From contig NC_066584.1 in assembly GCF_024323335.1 (NCBI RefSeq), forward strand, positions 418,415,819-418,479,818: a DNA stretch of 64,000 nucleotides. The letters run 5' to 3'. The stretch is from Lathyrus oleraceus (lineage: Eukaryota; Streptophyta; Magnoliopsida; Fabales; Fabaceae). A program made the position numbers and the translations under genes. This document shows positions 54,091 to 64,000 of this stretch, in pieces. Under the pieces are notes generated by a model. The model saw only the letters and a list, made by a program, of their open reading frames with translations, was not told the origin of the DNA and did not search any database. Position 1 is the first letter of the stretch. The number at the start of each line of letters is the position of its first letter.

Positions 54091-56790
54091 AATTCTTCAT
54101 GTCTATCAGCATCGACGAAGATAATAAGACAGTGATAAATGAGCCGGCACGCACGCCAAAGACCCATGCTGGGGATAACAACCGAAAGATTGACCAAAGA
54201 GTGCATTAGATATATTATCTATAGCCGTCAAAACGTAGATAATACACTCGCATGGAAGATTATCCATAACCGGGTTGTAGGTTGTTAAATGGATAAACGA
54301 CCGAAAAGAAAGGCAACGGGGTACCAGACTAGGTATGCAAAAGATGACCAATCAAAAGAGGATAAAGTTGCTTACTCGGAGCAAGTATCCAAGAAGAAGG
54401 GGAAGACCCAATGGGGACAATACTGCTTGATCAAGGCAAGTATCCAAAGGGGAAAAGAGTATCAATACCGCAAGCCGGATACTGATAACTGCAAAGAGGG
54501 GATTACATCTACCGGTTGTAGGCAGAAAACCACGGAAAAAGTAACCGTCATCAATCAGGATGAGCACAAAGGGTTAACTCCAACAAGGGGATGAAAGTGG
54601 GATTTTACAACTACCAGCTAGTAGGTAGAAAACCACAAAGATAGGACTTACAACTACCGGTTTGTAGGTAGAAGCCAACAAACAGCATGAACCACAAAGG
54701 TTACCTCTGCTAGGGGTGAAAGTGGGATTTTACAACTACCAGCTTGTAGGTAGAAAACCACGACGATAGGACTTACAACTACCGGTTTGTAGGTAGAGGC
54801 CCACAAATTCCGCTGAGGATAAGATGAACGAGTGCCGGTTAGTGAGCAACTATTCATTTATGCCCCAGGGAAGCACAAGAAACAGTCAACGGGGAGCCAA
54901 TTTAGGATCGATCCAAAAAGGCAGACTGAAACAAAACTCATCCTAGTGAGGAAAGAACTCAATAGGGAAAACCCATCCCAATGTGTGTTGGGAGGGAACG
55001 GAAACAACCGTCATCCATGAGGATGTATCTCAGTGGGGAAATGGCAGGAAAGGATAGACACTTTCTGCTTAAGGGGTTGGCTCTACATGGAGAGATCAGA
55101 CACACCCACATCCGCTAGGGAAACAGACCCAAGCTGGCAAGACGCTAACAATTGGGGAGTAACACTGCTGGGGATACCCACTCGACTAAGGAATCACTTG
55201 TTGGGAAAACACCAACCTCTCAACCATGCTGAGGAACCCAACTCTGAAGCCGATCCAATGGCGCGATGCTAAACTCTTTCCAACAACCGAATCTCGGCTG
55301 GTCACTACTGCCTAGGGCTAATGGACATGTTTGCAATGTTGATGCATGAGTTTTTTTTGTTGTTTTACACAATGCCCCATGATCATGGAAATGCTATGCA
55401 CTAATGATGCAATATGCTATGCTTGTCTAAATGATGGATGCATAAAACACACGTCTCCTCCAGGGACAACGCCAAGGAGCTCCAGGAACTGTGCTGAGGG
55501 TTTCATCACCGCGTCCATTTCCAACCTGCTGGGGAAAGACAACCTTTGCTGGGGAAAAACCATCAACACAACCTCTGTTGGGAAGACAACTTCAGACTTA
55601 GAAAACAATCACAACTCCGATGGGGATACGGCAACCTTCAGGCTTGCTGAGGAGACACTGATCTCGAATCTGCTAGGGAGATGACACTCTCAAACCCATT
55701 GGGAAAATACGGACTATCGGACACGGGCTGCCGGTCGACTCGTCGAACACTGGTATTCAACATCCACCCACAGTATTGACTTTCCACTTTCGAGAACTCC
55801 CAGGCTCATCTGGACTTTTCTGATCCATCCCACGAAGATCGAATTCCTGGGATTCATACAAACTTTCCAGTCCTTAGACTTTGAAGAGTCTTCTTGATTA
55901 ACTCCTTCCAGGATCGTCATCCTTCTTTCGCCGTCTCTTACGTTCTTCTATCCCTTGCCCCTGATTGGACTCTGTGGGGATTTCTCTTTTTTTTTTCAAA
56001 AGGCTTCATATCACCACCTGCCAGCGAATGAAGATATCTAACAGCACCGGCACAAGAAATTGTTAGATAAAAGCGTGCCCCAGGCGTGCCAACACTTCAA
56101 CATCTTGGTCGCTCAAACTTCCGAATAAGATTTCCAGATTTCAATCTTATAAGCACGCATCGGAAGGGACCTCTATGTTTCAAAATGCAACTATTCTTAT
56201 CAAAACGAATGGATGTTTTCGTAATCAAAACGGTAGTGAAAACAAAAACAAAATTATTTGACTGAACACGCATTTATTGACTGAAACAAAAGGGTGGCTC
56301 AGAACTGAGCGACGCACAGGAGGCAAACCCTGGAAAGAGGTGATTGCGCACAAAAGGAAAAATCTATCCTAATGGCAATGTGAAACCGTGATCTCATCGG
56401 GTTCCAACTCAGTTACACCTCATATGTCCATAAGACTTTCCGCACTTTCGGCCTTCTGAACAAGACACTTCCGATTCGATCTCTGTCGGAGATTATCCAA
56501 GTCATTCAAAGCCCAAACGATCATGCTAGACGCAGTTGTTCGTTTCATTCCCTCTTTTGCCTGGACCGCCCTTTCAGGTTTCAGTCCATCGGGATACCCT
56601 TTTTTGCCCAAGTCGCCCTTGTGGGGTTTTCGACTTGCCGGGTGTACAGTTTTTTTCCTTTTTATTATCCCTAACTTTTGCCCGAACCTTTTCTCTTTTT
56701 TCTTGGTTCGCCGGGATGCCCTTTTTTGCCTGGACTCTTTTATTCTTTTTGTCCAACGGGTCTCTCTTTTTTTTTCACGAAGTATCTTTT
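54091..56790 (-). other. 3' untranslated region of copy D
   Basis: Homologous to 40726-43270 of E. Has five CTACC..GGTAG hairpin repeats (about 54508, 54609, 54654, 54735, 54777) against three in E. The post-pol quartet is at 56560-56756. CTGCTGGGGATACCC at 55165-55179 is the exact reverse complement of 61488-61502, which overlaps the primer site of D. No supported ORF. Confidence 0.65.
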
Positions 56791-58775
56791 AACTGCGTCC
56801 GCATTCACAGGGGATGGAAAATCCTCGTCATCCATGGTCGTCAGCAACAAGGCTCTGTCAGAGGAGACCTTTTTTGACCACGAACGGACATTCATAATTG
56901 TTTATCCACTTGCCCCACGATCGTCTTGAGGAGGAAGGATCCTTTTCAACACCACATCTCTTCCATGCTACCCACGAGGTCGCACTTCTCGGTCAACAAC
57001 ACGCTTCATTTACTGGGTACAACTGCCCCATGACAAGTAACTGTCAGCCTCTTTTCTCAATCAGGCTCAATGCGTTATACCGAGTCCTCATCCACTCGCC
57101 CTTTTCTAACTTCTCATCCATCCGGACTCTTCACAATGAAATCTAGCCTCCAGCAGGCAATATCACTTCCATCCCATACCGTATGAGGAAGGCGTTGCCC
57201 CAGTAGATGCACGTACCAAAGTACGACACTCAGGATACCAACCTCGTACTCAGCCACTATCATTGGCGTGTTCACATGTTATCGGGGAAGCACTAGCTCA
57301 CTCTCTTTAAACTCTCCTCATCAGACATCAAAACCCGTTCGGATTCAGGGCCTGGCCCCTCCTCCGGGATCGGTCACCCCCAACCTTTCGATTTGAGTGC
57401 CTCGAGATGTCCTCATCAGGGATCTCCAACTTCCTTGGTCGATAACCTTCCATGGGTTGCTACTAGCTTCTCAAACACATACCTGATCAGATTCATTTTG
57501 GACATCCACAAAGTGGTATGAATCAGCATACACTGTCTCAGTCGGCGAGCAGCCTATGCCAAAGTACATCAAGTTTTTTCGAACAGTGAGTGTATTGTTT
57601 CACAGTCGATAAACTTTTTGCTTAGGTAAATTGCATACTCTTTTCGACCAGACGAGTCATGCTGACCCAATACGCACCTTATAGACCCTTTGAGGGCTGT
57701 CAAGTACCAGATTAACAATTGTTTCTTCCCCGGAAGGTATCAGAATCAGAGGTTCCTACTACTCCTTTTTTTTTGTCTTTCCATGCCCCTTGGCAGTCCT
57801 CATTCCATCTGACCATTTGATTTCTTTCTTTTTCCGTTTGTTTATGGTTCAGGCGTTTCTAGTACTTTTTTTTTTTTTTTTTTTTGCAGGATCGACCTCG
57901 ACTCCTCTTTCGTTTGCAACATGCCTCGGCAGCTTGCTGGACAGCACTCCATAAGTGCGCTAATTCGAACTCAACAGTATGAGTTATCTCTATCTGTCAA
58001 ACAACTTGGTCCACCGGATGCCCCTCTTCTGCTTGGGACTCTGCCATCATGTCATCAACATGGCATTTGCTTTCACGATGAATCATATCATGAAACAAAG
58101 TCACCCTAGACTTCTGATACTTGGCACCGACCTTCTCGATACTGAACGACATCACCTTATAACCAGAAGGTGCCCCTTGTGTGATGGACATGGTTTACGT
58201 CATATCATCTGGCAACAGTTCAATCTGGTCTCGGCCAAGAAACCATCCATGAAGATAAACTGAGCATTATAATCAATCCAATACCTCGTTGTGACGTACC
58301 GGGAATTCATCTTTCAGATTAGCTCAGCTCACATCTCGACAGTCCACACACATTCTCATCTTTCAGCACCGGTTTTCGCTTCCCTGGAGGACAGTCTTCT
58401 CCCCATGGTAACTCGTGCCTCCACAACATTGGTATCTTACCTTGGTGTATCTGGATACAACCAGGCGCACATATACCATCCTGTTCTTGACTTGCCTCTG
58501 AAGCGGCCTCAATATTCGCTTTCTGACCTCGGCGGTGCTTGGAGCAACAATTCTGAGCACTCCTCATGTGGTTGAATCATCTTCTCCTCTGGTTTCAACG
58601 ACCCGGCTAATTCCAACAAATCACAATCTTCTTCGCCTTCTCCTTCGGCATGATAGATCGAATTGTCGAAGTCATACAAAGGTGTAACCAAATTGTTATC
58701 GATGAGATCAGGAGGGTAATCACTTTTGAGGTTGGAACGAGACAAGTTCAACAGAAAAACGAAAAACATTGCCAT
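56791..58775 (-). pseudogene. pol: degenerate pol of copy D
   Basis: The same fragments as in E: pol N-terminus 58775-58509, RT palm piece 58191-57997 with HVDD, and integrase C-terminal remnants near 57240-56800. The RNase H/connection piece is shorter than in E: around 57440-57480 sequence matching E 43930-44050 is missing. Frames are disrupted throughout. Confidence 0.82.
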
Positions 58776-58961
58776 TTTTTATTTTTTTTAAACTGTAAAA
58801 AATGAAAAACAGGGAACACCGCTTTTAATCACAAAAACATCCATTTATTACTGATGCAAAACGTTGCAAAATGAAACACATGAGATGGCCCTTACAATGG
58901 ACCAGTACGTTTCGGGCAAAACGTATGGCTTTCATGCAAACAAAATTAAAACACAGAAATA

Positions 58962-60329
58962 CTACACTTCCGGATGAGCGACAGTGATGCTTTTGGAGGC
59001 CCTCCAATCGCCTGGCACGCACGACTTTATCCACAGCTCGAGCTCGCGGTCACAGTCAATCTCTTCACTCACTGAACAAGCATGATCAGAATCCAACATT
59101 CCTGCGCTGACAAAGATGTATGGTGGACGACGTCCTCTGTTTGGTCTAGACGACTCTTGATCTGGATAACCAATCCCGAACATGTCTGCCTTTACCACTA
59201 TGTCAATGATTCTACCCCAACCTCGGGCCTCTTTGTTTTTCACCACCTCTAGAGCTTGTTTATAAGAAGAAATGGACAGCTTCTTCTCTTTCTCGACAAC
59301 AAGAGCGCTCTCCACCTGGACGGTTTCGATTGCTTGACTGGGTATTTCAAGTTTTCCAATGTCCATTTCTACTTCTTTCATCTTCTGGGTCGTGTCTCCC
59401 ATCAATACACACCCCTCTGTGGCAACGGCCGCACAACAATTATCAATAACAGGGGAAACTCCATCCTGCACCAGAGCTTTTGGGACCACAGCCATTGGAA
59501 CCTTTAGCTAATCTTCCTCAGTCACCCTCATTCCTCTCTTGTCCTTTTTCACCATCTTCATCTTTACAGGACCCTTCCTGGGTACAGGGTTGACATCCCC
59601 CTCCATGATCTGTGTCAAACTGATGATCTTGGAGTCTACCATGTCCTGGACAACATGCTTGAAAGCCCTACAACCCTCAACATTGTGCCCGGGTGCCTCA
59701 GAATGGAACTCGCACCTGGCATTCTCATCATAGTGTGCAGGCCTCTTCTGTTGTGCTATGGGAATCAAAATCCTTGGCCGGACTAGCCCCTAATCCCTCA
59801 GTCTCCTGAACAGAAGGGTGTAGGTCACAGGTGGCTCCTCAAACTGACGATCCTCCTTCTTCTTCTTCACCTGGCTCTTAGCTCTCGGTGCCTCCTGTTG
59901 AGGTGGTGGTTGTTGCGGGGGTACAGGTGAGTTACCAACAAGAGTGGTTACAGCAACAGCATAAGGATGATAACGATCCTTACTGCGTTCTCTCTTTGCT
60001 GGCACACCACTTGACTCAACCTCCTTTTTGAGCGGACCACTGTCAGAGAGTTTCTTTGCTACCGAGCCAGAGGGATTTGTTACATCGGATGATGGAGCCT
60101 TTCCCTGAACTTTCTCCTTGATCATCCAGCTCTCAATCCTTTCCAATCTCTCAGACATGGCTTTCTGCCCCAAGGCAAGCCCTTGCACAATACTGAACAA
60201 TCCCCTCATCATCTCTTTCAGTTCAAGGATGTCGGCGTTGGGAAGATCCATCAGCTTGGATTTGTTGAGTCTGACTGTATGTCTGAATGGAAGAGCTATG
60301 CGCACCGGTTGACACCTACAAAACAGCAA
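58962..60329 (-). pseudogene. Gag-like gene of copy D with two nonsense codons
   Basis: Colinear with the E ORF 45551-46894 in one frame from 60329, interrupted by TAG at 59790-59792 (a Leu codon in E) and TAG at 59508-59510 (a Gln codon in E). The zinc knuckle CEFHSEAPGHNVEGC and the C-terminus are preserved. Like E it lacks the Gag core and protease. About 2% divergence from E was estimated in the first 170 bp compared. Confidence 0.85.
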
Positions 60330-61492
60330 ATGGGTTAGTATGACTCACGCATGCAATGTCTATCCGTACCAAGAATATTCCTTTGATTTTGGTTTCACAG
60401 AGACAGATAATTTTTCATCAATAATATTCTGACATCTGGATATCTCTCAACCAGAATCTTAATCAAAAAGTGGACCCTGAGTACGGATAGACACGAGTTG
60501 AATGCAGATGGATGCGATGCAAATGCATGAATGTAAGTTACTGCGCCACCAAGTCATCTGAAGACCCATTCTCTGAACTAGTCACAGTCATCGGGACTAA
60601 GTCACCATAAATCCGACTTGGGGAGTTCCGAAATAAACGGAACTGGAGATTACATCACTATCATCACATGAACATCCACTGAACGGATGACAGTCAGTTC
60701 CTCTGAACAGGTACTCTCAAATTCAACCCGGGGATCTGAAATAAACGGAACCCGCTGATAAACTACGGACAGAACTCCGGCGTCCCAGAAATAAATGTCC
60801 ATAAATTTGGCTGAACCAAAGTCACCATCACAGCACCACTGGCAGAAACCGTATCTGTAGAGATCAAACCCTCCCCTCACAGGTAGGTTCTAAGAACAGA
60901 AGTTTGTCAGCTTCAGCCCTTCAGTCGAGAATAATACGTTTACCACTGAAGGTTTGGCATTATTACGGGATAAAAGACCTCTGCTGACTCCCCTCAACAG
61001 GATATCCTAAAGCAAGTTCCCAGTCTCGGGGTCCTCGGATTGAGCAGCGAGAATGCGCCCACCAGAGCTAACATAATCACGTCTCGGAGGAGAGGCCTCG
61101 ACTGAGTTCTCGGGAAATGGTCACCAGAGTCGACGATTTCTAAAGGAATATCTGTCGTTATGGAACACCCATAGGACAAAATATATCCAACAGAAACCTC
61201 GTCTGGAATGTGGGTCTCATGAACGACTTATCATAGCAACATGCCATGCAAGCCTCATGACTATCCACTCTAACACCTATGTGTACACTCAAGCCTGGGT
61301 GGTGGGCTTATTTCTCACAAAATATCCCATCCCAACAAACAGACAACCCACAGATACAGCAAGCATATGTACATGAATGCAATAAGGTAAAGCAGGTAAA
61401 TGCTGAAAATAAATAACTGTACAAAAGAATAAACACCCAACAAATAAGAAACCTACAAAAGCTAGGAGGGACTCGCTTAGGGAAACAGGGTA
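60330..61492 (-). other. 5' leader of copy D
   Basis: 1.16 kb, homologous to the leader of E, non-coding, no ORF1. Carries the same AAATAAA-loop hairpin AGTTCCG/CGGAACT (about 60624-60645). Confidence 0.65.
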
Positions 61493-61510
61493 TCCCCAGC
61501 AGAGTCGCCA
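61493..61510 (-). other. primer-binding site of copy D, tRNA-Arg type
   Basis: Minus strand TGGCGACTCTGCTGGGGA, two bases from the 5' LTR at 61513. Its first ten bases recur in U5 at 61570-61579, 69 bases away, the same spacing as in copy B. Confidence 0.88.
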
Positions 61511-61512
61511 GC

Positions 61513-64000
61513 TGTCGCAACCCGAAAAATACGGTGCGAAAAAACAACCGGCGAAGAAGAAATGACAGAAGAGTCGCCACCGTGCGTTATTTATCCCAAA
61601 GGAGGGAAAGGAAACGCTCGAAGTAAACCTGGAGAAAGGAAAGGAAAAGACAAGGTCTCGCAACCAAATCTTGGGTTCGGGAGTCGATTATGCGAAGGGA
61701 AGGTATTAGCACCCCTACGCATCCGTAGTACTCTACGGGATCCACTCTTGTTTGTTTCTTGTCTAAAGGGTGTGTGTTTATCTAATGTACTATTTACTAA
61801 AAGGGTCAAGAGAAAAATGACTCGCACAGATATCGCATCCATTGCATACGTATCTCATCTGAATATGAGAATCAGAGTCTTCGTAGCTCGGGTACCTATG
61901 GGTTAAAGAGGAGTGTGCTCGCTAAGACATCGCGTCTTATGCCTACGTATCTCATCGGGAATGAGAATCAGAGCAAAACGTAGTTCAACTAACTAACGGG
62001 AACAAAAGTCTCGATTGCAACTAGGGCAAGAGAAAGGAAAGGTCTCGATCGCAACGAGGGCGAGAGAAAGGATCGCAACGAGGGCGAAAGAAAATAAGGA
62101 TTAGTTGTTAGTTGTTAGTCAAATTCGGCAAGACATCGCATCTTGTGCCTACGTATCTCATCTGAACATGAGAATCAGAGTTGCCGTAGTTCGGCTACAC
62201 GCACGCCGAAACAAAACAAAACACAAAAGGAAAACATGGAACCCGAATGCCAATCGCTGGACTTACATCAGCTTCCGAACCAAACATACCCACACTGGAA
62301 ACCAGATGCCACTTGATGGACTTATACTGGACTCCAAGCACACAACAATAGGATACGGAATGCCAATCGCTGGGCTTACATCCATATCCTAACACACACA
62401 AGAAGAAAACAAGCAACAGGTTACTAAGGAGTCGGGAACTCGAGCCTAGCAACTATCAAGCAAACACACACAAAAAGAAAAAGGGTGGAAAAACAAAAAG
62501 GGTGAACACACTCAAAAAAACAAGAGGTTGCCCGGAGAGATCTCGCTCGATCTCATGCCTACGTATCTCATCTGGTATGAGAATCAGGGCGACGTAGTTC
62601 CCCTGCATAGGGACACAGGACCAGCCTAACCAGATAACAGAGGGAGACACAACACTAGGGAGACTACGACTCGAGCCTAGATGTTGTCATGCAAAATCAT
62701 CCCTAAGTTAAGGTTTCTAGCTAACTTGCACAGGAAGCAAGCCTATCCTAAACATGACTTGCACAGGAAGCAAGCCAAACCAAACCTAACTTGCACAGGA
62801 AGCAAGCTAAAGCAAACACACAAGCACAGGTATCACGCACTATATGCAAGCAATGGGCTCAAACAAGGTTAGGTTTTAGTCGAGGGGTCATATCAACCTC
62901 AACAAACAAACCACTGTAACTGGGTAGTGTTAGCTCTTAACCTTGCCATTGAGGGGCTAAGGTGAAGCAGATGAAAGGTGAGTGAAGATGAGACTTCACA
63001 GCTCTTATCCCTGGCCTGGGAGAGCTTAAGACAAGAATGTGTGGGTTCAGAAAGTGGGAACCCTTCTACACATTTGAAACTGACTCAACTGTACAATTGT
63101 ACAAGATCTTGGGTTGGTATCTGCAATGCATCAACACAGTGGTGTGAGCAAAGCAGATGACACATAGAATAGCAGGGGATAGGTTGCATATCCCTTGGGT
63201 TCTGCCAATTGCCTCTTCACTTAGGAGGTCTTTGACTCTATACAAGGACAAATGTAAACAGTCACAAACATTGCCTCTTAAGGAGGACTTCAGACAGTTG
63301 CCTGGCTAAGTAACAGGCCAGATCTTCCAGACTACATGAAGAAAAGGGATTATACCTCAATGCAAATTGCTATAAAGCAAAGCAAAGCAAGTTCTTAAAG
63401 AACTAAGCAACTAAAGGTACCTGAAATAGTCAAACAGAATCAGTACACAACTCAAAGTTTAAATCAAAAGGAGATAAAAATCAACAGTCAACACAATTGA
63501 TTAAAATGTGCAGTGCACAAGGCTCAAAGCTTGTGAGCCAAGCAACCTACAAAACAAACATGTTAGTCATGATAAACAAATCAAGCTCAATCAATTTGTA
63601 TTGTTCTCTTTGAAGCATTTGTTGCTTAACCTGAAAACATGAACTCAAACATGAGCAACAAGACCACTAGGACAAGCCTAGGGTCAAAAGGGGATGAGAA
63701 AGTCAAAACAGCAAATGAAATTCAACCAAAATCAAGTTTAAACAATCAAGAAGCAAACTCAATTGGTTCCACATTCATATCATTCATCATTATGATTTCA
63801 TGAACAAATTAGGTCAAAGCATGGCATATGGAAGCTCATGGAAGTCAACAGCAAGACTCAACTCAAAACCAATCATAAACAATTCAATGAATCATCAAAT
63901 AATTCATGATCAATCATAATCCATAATATGATATGCATATAAAATTTCAGCTCATTTGGATCAAGGGAAGTTGGTCAACGAAAATCAGAAAGGCAAGGCA
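61513..64000 (-). repeat. 5' LTR of copy D, partial
   Basis: First 2488 bp of a 5.1-kb LTR, closely matching 26590-29075 (D 3' LTR) and less closely the E LTRs. U5 hairpin CCGTAG/CTACGG at 61723-61738. Continues beyond the window. Confidence 0.92.

Larger units (their letters stand above)
26590..64000 (-). mobile_element. Ogre family 2 copy D (interrupted by copy E at 31932-53202)
   Basis: Parts of one element: 3' LTR 26590-31711, polypurine tract and 220 bp of 3' region (31712-31931), then after E the hairpin array, 3' region, pol remnant, gag pseudogene, leader, primer site and 5' LTR (53203-64000, continuing past the window). The 3' and 5' LTRs of D share sequence features that differ from those of E, such as GGTGCGAAAAAAC near the start and three AGGAAGCAAG repeats instead of four. 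D lies inside LTR F. The base run before it, ATGGT (26585-26589), predicts the right-hand duplication outside the window. Confidence 0.85.

Noticed and set aside
31932..61512. Tandem duplication by unequal crossover between a nested solo LTR and the D 5' LTR
   Set aside because: The left end of the 48109 LTR is E-type, not D-type, so the crossover would need to fall in the first about 20 bp; E and D internal regions also differ by about 2%, too much for a recent duplication.
1..64000. Host gene, tRNA or rRNA
   Set aside because: Every stretch is accounted for by LTR, leader, coding or 3' region of a retroelement; no exon series or cloverleaf was recognised. The GAGTCGCCA matches are primer sites, not tRNA genes.

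Overview
The window is plant nuclear DNA made entirely of LTR retrotransposons stacked inside one another. No host gene, tRNA or rRNA was found. The main elements are giant Ty3/gypsy elements of the Tat/Ogre lineage: a primer-binding site matching tRNA-Arg, an extra ORF1 before gag, a GT-AG intron between protease and reverse transcriptase, a second RNase H, and LTRs of 2.0 or 5.1 kb. Together with a SIRE/Maximus-type Ty1/copia element this points to a legume with a large genome, most likely tribe Fabeae (pea, vetch, lentil relatives). The species cannot be fixed from the sequence alone.

Layout. (1) 1-4200: 5' part of a decayed SIRE-like copia element on the minus strand, with its LTR at 2544-4200, inserted in the 3' region of Ogre copy A. 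(2) Copy A (family 1, minus strand) is split into 4201-6444 (3' region and integrase) and 21711-25356 (RNase H, RT, protease, part of gag). (3) Copy B (family 1, minus strand, 6445-21710, 15,266 bp) is complete. It sits in A with a 5-bp duplication CACAC and two 2041-bp LTRs. It carries ORF1, gag-pro with one amber codon, an intron and an intact RT-RH-RH-INT frame. (4) A plus-strand family 1 LTR (F, 25357-26589) cuts A in gag. (5) Copy D (family 2, minus strand) cuts F at 26590 and runs past the window end. (6) Copy E (family 2, 31932-53202, 21,271 bp) is nested in D with duplication TATGG and 5.1-kb LTRs.

Function. B has nearly everything for mobility: ORF1 (unknown role), Gag, protease, RT, two RNases H and a D,D(35)E integrase, with GT-AG splicing joining gag-pro and pol in frame. 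A is dead (premature stop, frameshift, integrase Asp to Ala). D and E share loss of ORF1, the Gag core, protease and most of pol, but keep 5.1-kb LTRs and, in E, an open 447-codon Gag-like frame. They look like a non-autonomous family mobilised in trans.

Most unusual signal. The non-coding parts of both Ogre families are chains of small inverted repeats in which the stems change in a compensatory way while the loops stay constant. They occur in the 3' tandem arrays, in a conserved quartet just after pol, in U5, and in the leader. Related observations are a second copy of the tRNA-binding decamer inside U5 at a fixed distance from the primer-binding site, 3' sequence complementary to that site, and a copia U3 with twelve ATCGAT-type sites spaced at whole helical turns. 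Element E also carries the marks of a gene-conversion event that removed its polypurine tract.
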